Assembly: GCF_029589495.1 (NCBI RefSeq)
Contig: NZ_JAAIVF010000002.1
Span: 310,001-374,000, forward strand
Reading direction: 5' to 3'
Source: Speluncibacter jeojiensis
GTDB taxonomy: Bacteria > Actinomycetota > Actinomycetes > Mycobacteriales > Mycobacteriaceae
Length of the DNA stretch: 64,000 nucleotides
Shown here: one piece after another, positions 17,310-25,424 of the stretch
How positions within the stretch are numbered: the first letter of the stretch is position 1
Layout of the letters: each line of letters begins with the position of its first letter
Program-made: the position numbers and the translations under genes
The notes under the pieces: model-generated
The model's database searches: none
What the model saw: the letters and a program-made list of their open reading frames with translations, nothing else
Told to the model about the DNA's origin: nothing

Positions 17310-17406
17310 GTGTCGTCCCGAAAACGGGTGGGGTTACGCCCAGACCGGCCGTTCCCCATGACCTCACAGACAACCCACAGGGCGGGTTGGGGTGCCGGTC
17401 CGGCGG

Positions 17407-18549
17407 TCAGCGCGGCAGTTTCGGCAGCTGGAGCGGCGGCAACGTCGGCAGCGGCGGCAGTTCGATGCGCGGCAGCGCCGGCAGTTGCAGGCCCGGCCGC
17501 GGGGGCGGCGGGGGCGGTGTCGTCGAGGTGGGCTGGTCCGGGGTGGTCGTCGTCGGCGGCGCAGTCGTGGTGGTGGTCGGCGTGGGCCGCGGCTTCTTCG
17601 TGGTCGTCGGCGCCGGCTTCACGGTCGGGGCGATGGTGGCCAGGGTCTGCGGCGGTTCCGCCGAGATCGGCGACGTGTGCCCGACCTCCCGCTGGCCGAT
17701 GATGCCGCTGAACATCAGGATCGCCGACACGGTGCCCGCGGCCAGGAAGCCGGCGGCCATGAGCGCGACGACACCGAATCCCGACGACTGCCGGCGGCCC
17801 TTGCGGCGCTCCGGCGCCAGGACCGGGGCGTGAACCTCCTCGAACCACGGGTCCTGCTCGACCGGCGGGGACTCGGGGATCCCGAGCAGCGCGGCACCAC
17901 GGGCGAGCACCAGTTCGGGTGCGGGCGGGGTCATCACGGGCAGCGGCAGGACCGACTCGAGCCCCTCGCGCAGCCCCGACCAGCTCGCCCCCTCACCGAG
18001 CACCACCAGCGCCTGCGGGCGCCACTCGGCGCGGGCGAGAACGTCCGCGATCACCGCGCCGACCGTCTGCCCGCCGTCCCGGTTCATCCGCCGCAGCTGC
18101 CCGCCCTGGAGCTGTGCGGCGGCGAGGACCGCGCCGGTGTGCGCGTCGACCGCGCTGACCGACGACGACGAGTAGCCGGCGTGCAGCAGCGCGAAGCTGT
18201 CGACGGACTCGAGCCACCCGGTCACCCGCAGATACTCGGTGACCGCCTCGACCACACCGACGATGCGGACGCCGACCATCTCCCGCGCGGCCAGCGCGTC
18301 CTCGAGCCCGCGGCGCTGCAGCTCGCTCTGGCAGGCCAGCACGACGGTGCCGACCTCGGGGGTCGCGGCGAGCACCGACTGCAGCGCGCCGACGGCGGCC
18401 GCCTCCATGCCGGCGGGCGTGTTGACGCCGGGCACGATGTATTGGGTTTCCAGCGCGCTGGGCAACCATTCGCGCGCGTCGGGGGTGTCCCAGCCCAGCG
18501 TCATCCGCACCGCGCCGATGTCCGCCGACGCCCCCAGGATCGCGCTCAT
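17407..18549 (-). CDS. Single-span protein with actin/Hsp70-like cytoplasmic domain and Pro/Thr-rich tail (copy 1)
   Basis: A 380-residue protein. Residues 1-225 form an actin/Hsp70-like fold by pattern (ILGASADIGAVRMTLGW, LARGAALLG near the end), of the mycobacterial DUF7159 type. A basic stretch, one membrane helix at about 257-280, a Thr/Pro-rich linker and a tail of repeated LPxLP/IxLP steps (PALPRIELPPLPTLPPLQLP) follow. It is paralogous to the next gene upstream, with the same order of parts. Rv0312 of M. tuberculosis has a similar overall plan. Function is unknown; a cytoplasm-to-wall linking or sensing role is inference. Confidence 0.75.
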   Translation of the reverse strand: MSAILGASADIGAVRMTLGWDTPDAREWLPSALETQYIVPGVNTPAGMEAAAVGALQSVLAATPEVGTVVLACQSELQRRGLEDALAAREMVGVRIVGVVEAVTEYLRVTGWLESVDSFALLHAGYSSSSVSAVDAHTGAVLAAAQLQGGQLRRMNRDGGQTVGAVIADVLARAEWRPQALVVLGEGASWSGLREGLESVLPLPVMTPPAPELVLARGAALLGIPESPPVEQDPWFEEVHAPVLAPERRKGRRQSSGFGVVALMAAGFLAAGTVSAILMFSGIIGQREVGHTSPISAEPPQTLATIAPTVKPAPTTTKKPRPTPTTTTTAPPTTTTPDQPTSTTPPPPPPRPGLQLPALPRIELPPLPTLPPLQLPKLPR

Positions 18550-18706
18550 GCAGCTCCCTCTTCGTCACGATCACGTGCGCCGGACACGACGGCGCCGAGG
18601 ACGACGGTCACCTTTCACCCTTGCGCGAACTGATCACGCGGGATGCTACCGCAGCAGCCGATCTTGATTCGGGGGGCTGCGGCGGTGACCGGTGAGGGTG
18701 GTGCTG

Positions 18707-20011
18707 CTACAGCCCGGGCACCCGCGGCAGCTGGATCGGCGGGAGGCCCGGGATGACGATGGCCGGGGGCAACGCCGGGGCGGGCGCCTGCTCGGGCGCC
18801 GGGGCCTGTTCGGGCGCCGGTTCGGGCGCGGGGGCAGGCTCCTGCTGGTCCGGGGTGTCGGGCACCGGGGCCGGGGCTGGGGCGGGAACCGGGGCCTGCT
18901 GGACCGGCGGCGCGACGGGCTGCTGCTGGACGGGCTGCTGTTGCACCGGGGCCTGATACGTGTCGACCGGCGCCTGCGGGGCGACTGCGGGGCCAGGGGC
19001 GGGCGGCGGCGGAGGCGCGGGCGCGACCGGCGGCGGGGGCGGCGCCTCCGACCCGGCCGGGGCGGGTGCCGACGCGGTGGTCGTCGCCCCCGCGGCCTCC
19101 GACTTGCTCGACTTGAACACGCCCGACGAGCCCAGCGCGACGACCAGCGCGCCGCCGACGATGCACAGCGCCAGTATCCCGGCGACCGCGGCGGCCGGGC
19201 TCGCCCACGGCGGCAGCTTGCGACCGCTGTAGGTCGGGCTGAACTCGGCGGAGGCGATCGGGTCCTCGGCGACCCCGTGCAGCACGGTCGGCGGCGCCAG
19301 CAGTGCGGCGCCGCGCGCGGTGAGCATCTCGGGTTCGGACGGGATCACGACCGGCAGCGCCACCTCCCGCTCGATGTCCTCCGCGGCGAGGGGCTCGCCG
19401 GTGCCCTCGCCCATCAGCACCACCAGGTCCGGGTCGTGCCCGGCCTCGGCGATCGCCTCTCCGACGACATAGCCGATGCCGGTCAGCGCGTCCGTGTCGT
19501 CGACGGCGAGGACGTCCGTCGCCACCGTGTGGGTGGTCGACAGGGGCGCGCCGTCGACCACCGAGACCGCGTCGGCGCGGAACCACCACGGGTCCACGTG
19601 GCAGATCACCAGCGACCGCGCGTCGCCGACCTGGTGGGAGGCCGTGAGCGCGCGCAGTGCCGCGACCGTGCTGGGGATGAGGTGATAGCCGATGATGCCC
19701 TGCGCGTGCAGCGCGAAGTCGAGCTGCCGGGCCTGCGCCTCGTCGTGATAGGCGACCATCACCACCCCGATGGCGGTCCCGTCGGCGAGCTCGCGGTCGA
19801 GCACGTTCCGGATGGTCGCCGCCGCCGCCTCCTCGATGGTGCCGCCCGGGACCTCTTCGATCTCGTCGTCGATGTCGAGCCGCACCGGCGCACCGTTCGG
19901 CCCGGTTTGCAGGATGGACGCGGCGGTTCCGGTCACCACCGGGTGCCGCGCACCCGACAGTGCCATCCGCACCGTGTCGCCACTGATCGAGACACCTAAC
20001 GTCGCGCTCAT
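18707..20011 (-). CDS. Single-span protein with actin/Hsp70-like cytoplasmic domain and Pro/Ala-rich tail (copy 2)
   Basis: A 434-residue paralogue of the downstream gene. It starts MSATLGVSISGDTVRMALSG, with LTARGAALLAPP at the end of the cytoplasmic domain, a membrane helix at about 270-294, and a Pro/Gln/Ala-rich tail of about 120 residues (QQQPVQQQPV and PAPEPAPEQAP repeats). It ends in IPGLPPIQLPRVPGL, which echoes the end of copy 1. ATG 20011 is chosen over an upstream in-frame ATG because the similarity to copy 1 begins there. The 157-bp gap between copies suggests separate transcripts or a processed operon. Function unknown. Confidence 0.75.
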   Translation of the reverse strand: MSATLGVSISGDTVRMALSGARHPVVTGTAASILQTGPNGAPVRLDIDDEIEEVPGGTIEEAAAATIRNVLDRELADGTAIGVVMVAYHDEAQARQLDFALHAQGIIGYHLIPSTVAALRALTASHQVGDARSLVICHVDPWWFRADAVSVVDGAPLSTTHTVATDVLAVDDTDALTGIGYVVGEAIAEAGHDPDLVVLMGEGTGEPLAAEDIEREVALPVVIPSEPEMLTARGAALLAPPTVLHGVAEDPIASAEFSPTYSGRKLPPWASPAAAVAGILALCIVGGALVVALGSSGVFKSSKSEAAGATTTASAPAPAGSEAPPPPPVAPAPPPPPAPGPAVAPQAPVDTYQAPVQQQPVQQQPVAPPVQQAPVPAPAPAPVPDTPDQQEPAPAPEPAPEQAPAPEQAPAPALPPAIVIPGLPPIQLPRVPGL

Positions 20012-20165
20012 CCGACCGCCCCACAGACATGAATGATCAACAGGGTCGGGCACATCCGCCGTGCGGGACGTGCCCCTCAGCGTGGGCTGAAGTTTAACGT
20101 CGTTGCGCCGACACGGCAGCGTTTGTGCAAGCAACCGCAACCCGGTCGATACCTATGATCGTGCG

Positions 20166-20702
20166 GTGGCCCGGGTCGTGCGCGTGCTGGTCGTGGTCGT
20201 GCTGCTGGTCGCGGCGGTGACTGCGGCCGGCTGGCCGGTGTACGTGGCCCCGCAGCACGACCGGCCCCGGCCGGCCGACGCGATCCTGGTGCTCGGCGGC
20301 GCACACGACGGCCGCGAGGAGTTCGGCCTGGACCTCGCGCGGCAGGGCTATGCGCCGCGGGTGCTGCTGTCGAATCCGTACGGTCCGCACTCGAAGCTGA
20401 TGAACAGGCTGTGCAATGCGCAGTATTCGTTCGAGGTGACGTGCTTCGACCCGTCGCCGCGCACCACGCGGGGCGAGGCGCGGTATCTCGAGGCGCAGGC
20501 CCGCGCGCACGGCTGGAACCGGGTGATCGTGGTAACTTTCGCGCCGCACATCTCGCGGGCGCGGTACATCATCGAGCGCTGCTTTCCGGGCGAGCTGATG
20601 ATGGTCGAGAACCCGACCCGGCACAATGCCTTCTACTGGACGTATATGTATCTGTATCAGACGGTCGGGTACGTCAAGGCCGTGCTGCAGACCGGCTGTT
20701 AG
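20166..20702 (+). CDS. DUF218/YdcF-SanA family membrane protein
   Basis: A 178-residue protein. An N-terminal membrane anchor (VVRVLVVVVLLVAAVTAAGWPVY) is followed by the DUF218 core: ADAILVLGG, then TRGEARYLEAQARAHGWNRVIVVTFAPHISRARYIIERCF. The family has an extracytoplasmic catalytic-looking domain linked to envelope integrity. GTG 20166 is preceded by TATGAT at 20154-20159 with six bases between, which predicts a leaderless transcript beginning at the start codon. Confidence 0.85.
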   Translation: MARVVRVLVVVVLLVAAVTAAGWPVYVAPQHDRPRPADAILVLGGAHDGREEFGLDLARQGYAPRVLLSNPYGPHSKLMNRLCNAQYSFEVTCFDPSPRTTRGEARYLEAQARAHGWNRVIVVTFAPHISRARYIIERCFPGELMMVENPTRHNAFYWTYMYLYQTVGYVKAVLQTGC

Positions 20703-20714
20703 CGGACGTCGGTG

Positions 20715-21293
20715 TTATCGGATGTCGGCGCGCTTGAAGTTCAGGTACGCCTTCGACGGGGTGGGTCCGCGCTGGCCCTGGTACTTGGAGCCGACCTCGG
20801 CGCTTCCGTACGGGTGCTCGGCGGCACTGGTCAGCCGCAGCAGGCACAGCTGGCCGATCTTCATGCCCGGCCACAGCGTGATCGGCAGGTTCGCGACATT
20901 CGACAGCTCGAGGGTGATGTGCCCCGAGAAGCCCGGGTCGATGAAACCTGCCGTCGAGTGCGTGAGCAGGCCCAACCGGCCCAGGCTCGACTTGCCCTCG
21001 AGACGGCCCGCCAGGTCGTCGGGCAGCGTGCAGATCTCCAGCGTCGAGCCGAGCACGAACTCGCCGGGGTGCAGCACGAACGGCTCACCCGGGTCCGGCT
21101 CGACCAGGGTGGTCAGCTCGTCCTGCTGCTGCGCCGGGTCGATGTGCGTGTAGCGGGTGTTGTTGAAGACGCGGAACAGCCCGTCGAGCCGCACGTCGAC
21201 GCTGGACGGCTGCACCATCGCGTCGTCGAACGGCTCGATGCCCAGGCGCCCGGAGGCCAGCGATGAGCGGATGTCGCGATCGGAGAGCAGCAC
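20715..21293 (-). CDS. dcd: dCTP deaminase (dUMP-forming type)
   Basis: A 192-residue trimeric nucleotide hydrolase supplying dUMP for dTMP synthesis. The signature [22 protein letters not shown] leads into [11 protein letters not shown] with the catalytic Glu. The N-terminus [15 protein letters not shown] is typical. Length and sequence resemble the bifunctional mycobacterial enzyme, which converts dCTP directly to dUMP. It converges with the DUF218 gene (12-bp gap) and reads away from tRNA-Gly. Confidence 0.95.
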   Translation of the reverse strand: MLLSDRDIRSSLASGRLGIEPFDDAMVQPSSVDVRLDGLFRVFNNTRYTHIDPAQQQDELTTLVEPDPGEPFVLHPGEFVLGSTLEICTLPDDLAGRLEGKSSLGRLGLLTHSTAGFIDPGFSGHITLELSNVANLPITLWPGMKIGQLCLLRLTSAAEHPYGSAEVGSKYQGQRGPTPSKAYLNFKRADIR

Positions 21294-21406
21294 GTGGTGA
21301 GGCTATCGCCCTGGTGCCGGCCCGGGGGCGGTCGGGTGGGTGCGCGCTCGCGTGCCGCCGGCTTGTCCCCCGCGGCCTCACACAGCGCCACGCCCCTCCC
21401 CCGACC

Positions 21407-21475
21407 TCGCATGCCGCCAGTGCACCTCACACGACCCCAGCGGCATGCGAAGTGCATGCGCGGCATGCGAAGTGC
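21407..21475. repeat. Three copies of CGGCATGCGA, one inverted, upstream of dcd
   Basis: CGGCATGCGAAGTGC occurs at 21441-21455 and 21461-21475 as an adjacent direct repeat. TCGCATGCCG at 21407-21416 is the inverted copy of the first ten bases. They lie in the 295-bp gap between dcd (minus) and tRNA-Gly (plus), which holds no gene. Role unknown. Confidence 0.5.
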
Positions 21476-21588
21476 GCGGGATCGGCCGTTTAGACCCGCC
21501 GCGAGCAGGCGCGGCGGCTTGAGCAGGTGCACCGACGCGCACCGACGGTCTGCTACAGTCGGGTCCGCGCTCGGTACGCCGGGCGCAC

Positions 21589-21659
21589 GCCGATGTAGTT
21601 CAATGGCAGAACACTAGCTTCCCAAGCTAGGTACGCGGGTTCGATTCCCGTCATCGGCT
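21589..21659 (+). tRNA. tRNA-Gly (anticodon CCC)
   Basis: A 71-base cloverleaf: acceptor GCCGATG pairs with CATCGGC, the anticodon stem CTAGC/GCTAG encloses loop TTCCCAA (anticodon CCC, reading GGG), and the T arm is CGGG-TTCGATT-CCCG. CCA is not encoded. A hairpin follows directly. Confidence 0.95.
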
Positions 21660-21665
21660 CAGTCG

Positions 21666-21700
21666 AAAGCCCTGGTCAGAGCAGTTCTGGCCGGGGCTTT
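21666..21700 (+). terminator. Terminator hairpin after tRNA-Gly
   Basis: AAAGCCCTGGTCAGA, loop GCAGT, then TCTGGCCGGGGCTTT. All 15 positions pair if two G-U wobbles are allowed. It starts 7 bases after the tRNA. Confidence 0.75.
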
Positions 21701-21869
21701 CTGCGTCGATGGAACCATAGACACCTTCGGCGTTTCGGCGAGCGTGTCTGTTGGTCGAATGACAGGTGGAGCCCTGCCCGCCGCGAAACGATCTTGGGCA
21801 TGAGCGCTTTCCTGCGCTGCTGACCGCGGTGGCGGTGTTGCGGTGGCGCTCTCGCTCGCCTCGTTCAAC

Positions 21870-22241
21870 GGTGTCCCGGACGTCCGTCACCTTCCTGCTG
21901 GTCGGGGACCACTACCAGTGGTAGGCGGGAGCGATCGTTCTCATCGTCCCGGTCGGGATCGCAGGGACGATCGCAACCCCGGTGACCGGCCGGCTCGCCG
22001 CCGCACAGCAGTCCGTCCTGAACAGAACGTCAACTATGCCTTGGCCCCCGAGATCCGCAACCGGCTGAACTCCGCATTCATGACGGCCTTCTTCCTCGGC
22101 GGCGCAGCGGGTTCGGCACTGACAGCCGCCGCCCGGATACGCGGTGGGCGGGCGGGCGTGAGCGCCCTCGGCAGCGCGTTGGCGCTCACGACCTTCGCGG
22201 TGTGGGTCGCCGAACGCGCAAGCGCTGCCCGTACCGCCTGA
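21870..22241 (+). pseudogene. Decayed MFS transporter (C-terminal remnant, frameshifted, internal stop)
   Basis: One frame reads TFLLVGDHYQW, then a stop, then AGAIVLIVPVGIAGTIATPVTGRLAAAQQS, which has the look of MFS helices 8-9. A different frame carries PEIRNRLNSAFMTAFFLGGAAGSALTAAARIRGG and a final hydrophobic helix, the classic end of a DHA-type MFS permease. The stop, the frame change and the missing N-terminal half show a broken gene. 21700-21870 before it holds no recognisable coding sequence. It may once have been controlled by the winged-helix gene downstream. Confidence 0.7.
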
Positions 22242-22341
22242 GCCCGCCCGCATCACGGGAACCGGGAACACGAACCGGCCGCTTCCGGTTGGTCCAGACA
22301 TCTACTGACCCGCACCCGCCCCACCACGAAAGGACAACGAC

Positions 22342-22803
22342 ATGACCATGATCGACTACCCCGATCACGTGATCGCCGCCCAGCCCATGGGGTACTGGAC
22401 CGACCTGGCCGGCCGCACGATCATCGGAGCCATTCGCGCGCAGCTCGCGGTCGAGCAGTTGACCCAGCCGCACTGGTGGATCCTCAACCACGTGAGCGGC
22501 TCACCCGGAGTCTGGACCTACACGACGCTCGCCCGGCGGCTCGACGAATTCGCCGAGGCGGGAACCGATCTCGGTGCAGTCGTCGACGATCTGGTCGGCC
22601 GCGGATGGCTGCGCGTCGACGAGACCGCAGGCACCCTGACCCTGACGGACGAGGGCGAGGCCGGGCGACTGCGCGCGCACGAGCGCAATGCCACCGCGCA
22701 CCAGACGATACGAGAGGGCGTGCCGACGGAGGACTACGTCGCGACCGTCAACGTGCTGCGGCGCATGGTCGCCAACCTGGACGGCCGCACGGACCTCCCC
22801 TGA
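22342..22803 (+). CDS. MarR-like winged-helix protein
   Basis: A 153-residue protein with predicted winged-helix content: QLAVEQLTQPHWWILNHVSG, WTYTTLARRLDEFAEAG, and a wing-like VVDDLVGRGWLRVDETAGTLTLTDEGEAGRLRAHE. This matches MarR-family architecture, so a transcription regulator is likely. AAAGGA lies about 9 bases before the first ATG. The adjacent upstream MFS gene is broken, so its original target may be lost. Confidence 0.7.
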   Translation: MTMIDYPDHVIAAQPMGYWTDLAGRTIIGAIRAQLAVEQLTQPHWWILNHVSGSPGVWTYTTLARRLDEFAEAGTDLGAVVDDLVGRGWLRVDETAGTLTLTDEGEAGRLRAHERNATAHQTIREGVPTEDYVATVNVLRRMVANLDGRTDLP

Positions 22804-22863
22804 CCAGGCGCCCACACCAGGAGTACCGACATGGCCACCGCGGTCGACGCCGCACACCGCTGA

Positions 22864-23487
22864 TCACACATCAACCCACCGCACCCCCGCTGCGACCAAC
22901 TCCCCCGCACCCGCGGTGACCTCGGCGACGAGCGCCCCCAGCTCAACCGGATCCCGCGTGGCGAGGGTCAGCGTGACGACCGCGTCGTAGGAGGTGCCGA
23001 CGACGGGCACCCCGCGACCGCGCAGGTCGGCCTCCACCCGGCCGGCGCTGTCGTGGCCGACCTCGAGCGTCAGCAGTTCGAGGCGTTCGCGACGGACCAT
23101 TCCTGCCTCATCGACCACCGCCGCGACCGCACCCGAGTACGCGCGCACCAGCCCGCCGGCGCCGAGTTTGATGCCGCCGAAGTACCGCGTCACGACCACC
23201 GCGACACCGACCAGGTCACGGGCGCGCAGCACCTGCAGCATCGGGATACCCGCGGTGCCACCGGGTTCGCCGTCGTCACCCGACCGTTCGGCCCGCTCCG
23301 ATGGCTCGTCGCCGGTGATGTACGCCCAACAGTGATGTCGCGCATCGGGATACCGGCGTCGCTGCTCGTCGAGGAAGGTCTGCGCGGCGACCGGTCCGTC
23401 GACACGTCGCAGCGCGGCGATGAACCGTGAGTGTTTGACCTCGGTCTCGACCACGAAGTCGGGACCCGCAGGCAGCGTGAAGAACAT
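22864..23487 (-). CDS. YigZ/IMPACT family protein
   Basis: A 207-residue protein. The N-terminal UPF0029 domain contains EVKHSRFIAALRRVDG, HHCWAYI and DGEPGGTAGIPMLQVLRARDLVGVAVVVTRYFGGIKLGAGGLVRAY in outline, the family signature. A C-terminal DUF1949 domain follows. ATG 23487 is used because similarity starts there. The eukaryotic relative IMPACT binds ribosomes and GCN1; the bacterial role is not settled. Confidence 0.9.
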   Translation of the reverse strand: MFFTLPAGPDFVVETEVKHSRFIAALRRVDGPVAAQTFLDEQRRRYPDARHHCWAYITGDEPSERAERSGDDGEPGGTAGIPMLQVLRARDLVGVAVVVTRYFGGIKLGAGGLVRAYSGAVAAVVDEAGMVRRERLELLTLEVGHDSAGRVEADLRGRGVPVVGTSYDAVVTLTLATRDPVELGALVAEVTAGAGELVAAGVRWVDV

Positions 23488-23500
23488 GACCCGATCCTCT

Positions 23501-23538
23501 CCCGACGGCGGACCCGGAGGAACCTGCCCGCCGTCGGG
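23501..23538 (-). terminator. Hairpin after the SRPBCC gene
   Basis: CCCGACGGCG and CGCCGTCGGG form a 10-bp stem around an 18-base loop, just downstream of the SRPBCC stop (23559) on the minus strand. Confidence 0.5.
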
Positions 23539-23558
23539 ATCGCCCATCCAAGAGCCGA

Positions 23559-24044
23559 TCAGGCGGCGATCAGATCGTCGATCTGGTTGATCGCCGACGA
23601 CGCTCCCTCGACCACGCCCATGTCGAGCACCTGCTGCAGCGCCTCTGCCGACTCGTAGGTGCTGACGTAGACCGCCCGGGTGCCGCCGTCGTGTTCGGTG
23701 AACGTGTAGACGCTCGTCGACACCGGCATCGCGGGATTCGGCGTGAAATCCTCGTCGGCGAAGCCGTCGACGAAGGAGAAGCTCCTCGGCTCGTCGACCT
23801 CGGTGATCTGCCAGTACCCGCAGTACTTCTCGCCCTCCGGCCCGGTCATGAAGTAGTTCATGCGGCCGCCCGGCGTCAGTGCGTGGTCGACGAAGGTCGC
23901 CGGGACCATCGGCGGGCCCCAGATCTTCTCGAGTTGGCGCGGGTCGGCGTAGATCTGCCAGATGCGTTCCACCGGAGCGGCGAAGTCGGCGGTGATGGTC
24001 AGGGTCAGATTGTCGAGGTCGTGCTGAACGTCGGTCACAGGCAT
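23559..24044 (-). CDS. SRPBCC/AHSA1-domain protein
   Basis: A 161-residue START-like domain protein: LTLTITADFAAPVERIWQIYADPRQLEKIWGPP and later SFVDGFADEDFTPNPAMP are typical of the AHSA1 group that forms a hydrophobic ligand pocket. It begins 3 bases after the stop of the ArsR-type regulator, a very common pairing. Ligand unknown. Confidence 0.88.
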   Translation of the reverse strand: MPVTDVQHDLDNLTLTITADFAAPVERIWQIYADPRQLEKIWGPPMVPATFVDHALTPGGRMNYFMTGPEGEKYCGYWQITEVDEPRSFSFVDGFADEDFTPNPAMPVSTSVYTFTEHDGGTRAVYVSTYESAEALQQVLDMGVVEGASSAINQIDDLIAA

Positions 24045-24047
24045 GGT

Positions 24048-24404
24048 TCAGTCCTCCTGGTTCGATCCCGATCGGCTCGGGTCGGTTGCGATGAGTTCGT
24101 CGATGCGTGCGATGCGGCCACGCCAGACCTGTTCGAGTTCGGTGAGCATGGACGCCACCGACCGCACCGCTGCCACGTCCCCGCTGGCCAACTGCTCGCG
24201 CCCACTGCGACGTTTGGTGAGCAGACCTGCCTTCTCCAGCACGGCAACGTGCTTCTGCACCGCGGCGAAGCTCATGTCGTACTTCGCCGCGAGCGTGGAG
24301 ACCGAGCGCTCCCCGGCCAGAACCCGCCGCATGATGTCGCGCCGGGTCCGGTCGGCGAGCGCATGGAACAGGGCGTCCGCCCGGTCCTCATCGTCTCCGT
24401 ACAC
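24048..24404 (-). CDS. ArsR-family transcriptional regulator
   Basis: A 118-residue winged-helix repressor: HALADRTRRDIMRRVLAGERSVSTLAAKYDMSFAAVQKHVAVLEKAGLL is the ArsR HTH. The metal-binding ELCVC motif is absent, so it is the metal-independent subgroup paired with SRPBCC genes. A perfect palindrome, ACAACCAATTGGTTGT, lies 12 bases upstream of its start and is the probable autoregulatory operator. Confidence 0.9.
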   Translation of the reverse strand: MYGDDEDRADALFHALADRTRRDIMRRVLAGERSVSTLAAKYDMSFAAVQKHVAVLEKAGLLTKRRSGREQLASGDVAAVRSVASMLTELEQVWRGRIARIDELIATDPSRSGSNQED

Positions 24405-24415
24405 GCCCTAAATGT

Positions 24416-24431
24416 ACAACCAATTGGTTGT
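24416..24431. promoter_or_regulatory. ArsR-type operator palindrome
   Basis: ACAACCAATTGGTTGT is a perfect 16-bp palindrome located between the ArsR-type gene (minus) and the MBL-fold gene (plus). It is strikingly AT-rich for this genome. It probably controls the regulator-SRPBCC operon and might also affect the MBL gene. Confidence 0.7.
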
Positions 24432-24479
24432 GCGTTGTCAAGACCCGATGTGGTGAATCCCGCGCAGCGGTACCGCACA

Positions 24480-25250
24480 ATGGCTTCCATGACGACCGTC
24501 GAGGAAGTGGCGCCCAACGTGTTCCGCGCGTCCGGAACCGACGTGAACGTGGTGATCCTGCGCGACGGCGGCGACCTGACGCTGATCGACGGCGGCTACC
24601 CCGGCGACGTCGCGGCCGTCGAGAACGCCATCCGTTCGCTCGGCCGGCGCCCCGAGGACGTGCGCGCGATGTTGCTCACCCATGCGCACGTCGACCACAT
24701 GGGCGCGCTCGTCGACTTCCACCGCCGCTTCGGCATCCCGGTGCTGACCGATCCGGTCGAGGTCGCGCACGCCCGCCGCGACTACCTCGAGCAGGCCACG
24801 CCCAAGGATTTCCTGCCGATGCTGCACCGTCGCGGGGTGCTGCCCTGGCTGCTGCGCATCGCCCGAGTGGGCGCGACGAAGTCGGTGTCCGTCGACGACG
24901 CGGTCGCGTTCACCGACGGGGTCCCACTCGACGTGCCGGGGGCACCGGTCCCGGTGCCGACACACGGGCACACGTCCGGGCACAGCGCCTTCCACCTGCC
25001 CCAGCACGGTGTCCTCGTCACCGGCGACGCGCTGATCACCGCGCATCCGCTGTCGAAAATCCGAGGGCCGCAACTGCTTCCGGAGGTGTTCGACCACGGC
25101 CACGGCGACACCCTCGGGGCGCTCGAGAACCTGGCGGTGCTCGACGCCGGCACCATCGTGCCCGGCCACGGCCCCACCGCGTTCCTGCCGATCGCCGACG
25201 CCGTGGAGAAGGCACAGACGCAGACGCGCGACCACAGGCATGGACACTGA
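24480..25250 (+). CDS. MBL-fold metallo-hydrolase
   Basis: A 256-residue metallo-beta-lactamase-fold protein. Metal ligands are visible in THAHVDHMGA, in the THGHTSGHSAF strand, in GDALI and in PGHGPT near the C-terminus. A second ATG at 24489 is also possible. It is transcribed away from the ArsR-type operon. The substrate cannot be told from sequence. Confidence 0.88.
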   Translation: MASMTTVEEVAPNVFRASGTDVNVVILRDGGDLTLIDGGYPGDVAAVENAIRSLGRRPEDVRAMLLTHAHVDHMGALVDFHRRFGIPVLTDPVEVAHARRDYLEQATPKDFLPMLHRRGVLPWLLRIARVGATKSVSVDDAVAFTDGVPLDVPGAPVPVPTHGHTSGHSAFHLPQHGVLVTGDALITAHPLSKIRGPQLLPEVFDHGHGDTLGALENLAVLDAGTIVPGHGPTAFLPIADAVEKAQTQTRDHRHGH

Positions 25251-25424
25251 GCGGTCTGCGCGCCGACCTCCCCACCCCAGTCCCCAGATCAGCGACAGCG
25301 CCGCGGAACAACCAGTGGTCCGGGATGAACCGACACGCGCCCGTTCTCCGGCATTGCGCACGTCGGACAACGTTTGGCGCGAGTAAGTTGCTGAACGAGT
25401 TCGTCGTCATCGAGGAGGCATCAC

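Noticed and set aside
21589-22342. Integrative element inserted at tRNA-Gly
   Set aside because: No integrase, no repeated tRNA 3' end and no phage or conjugation genes were seen.
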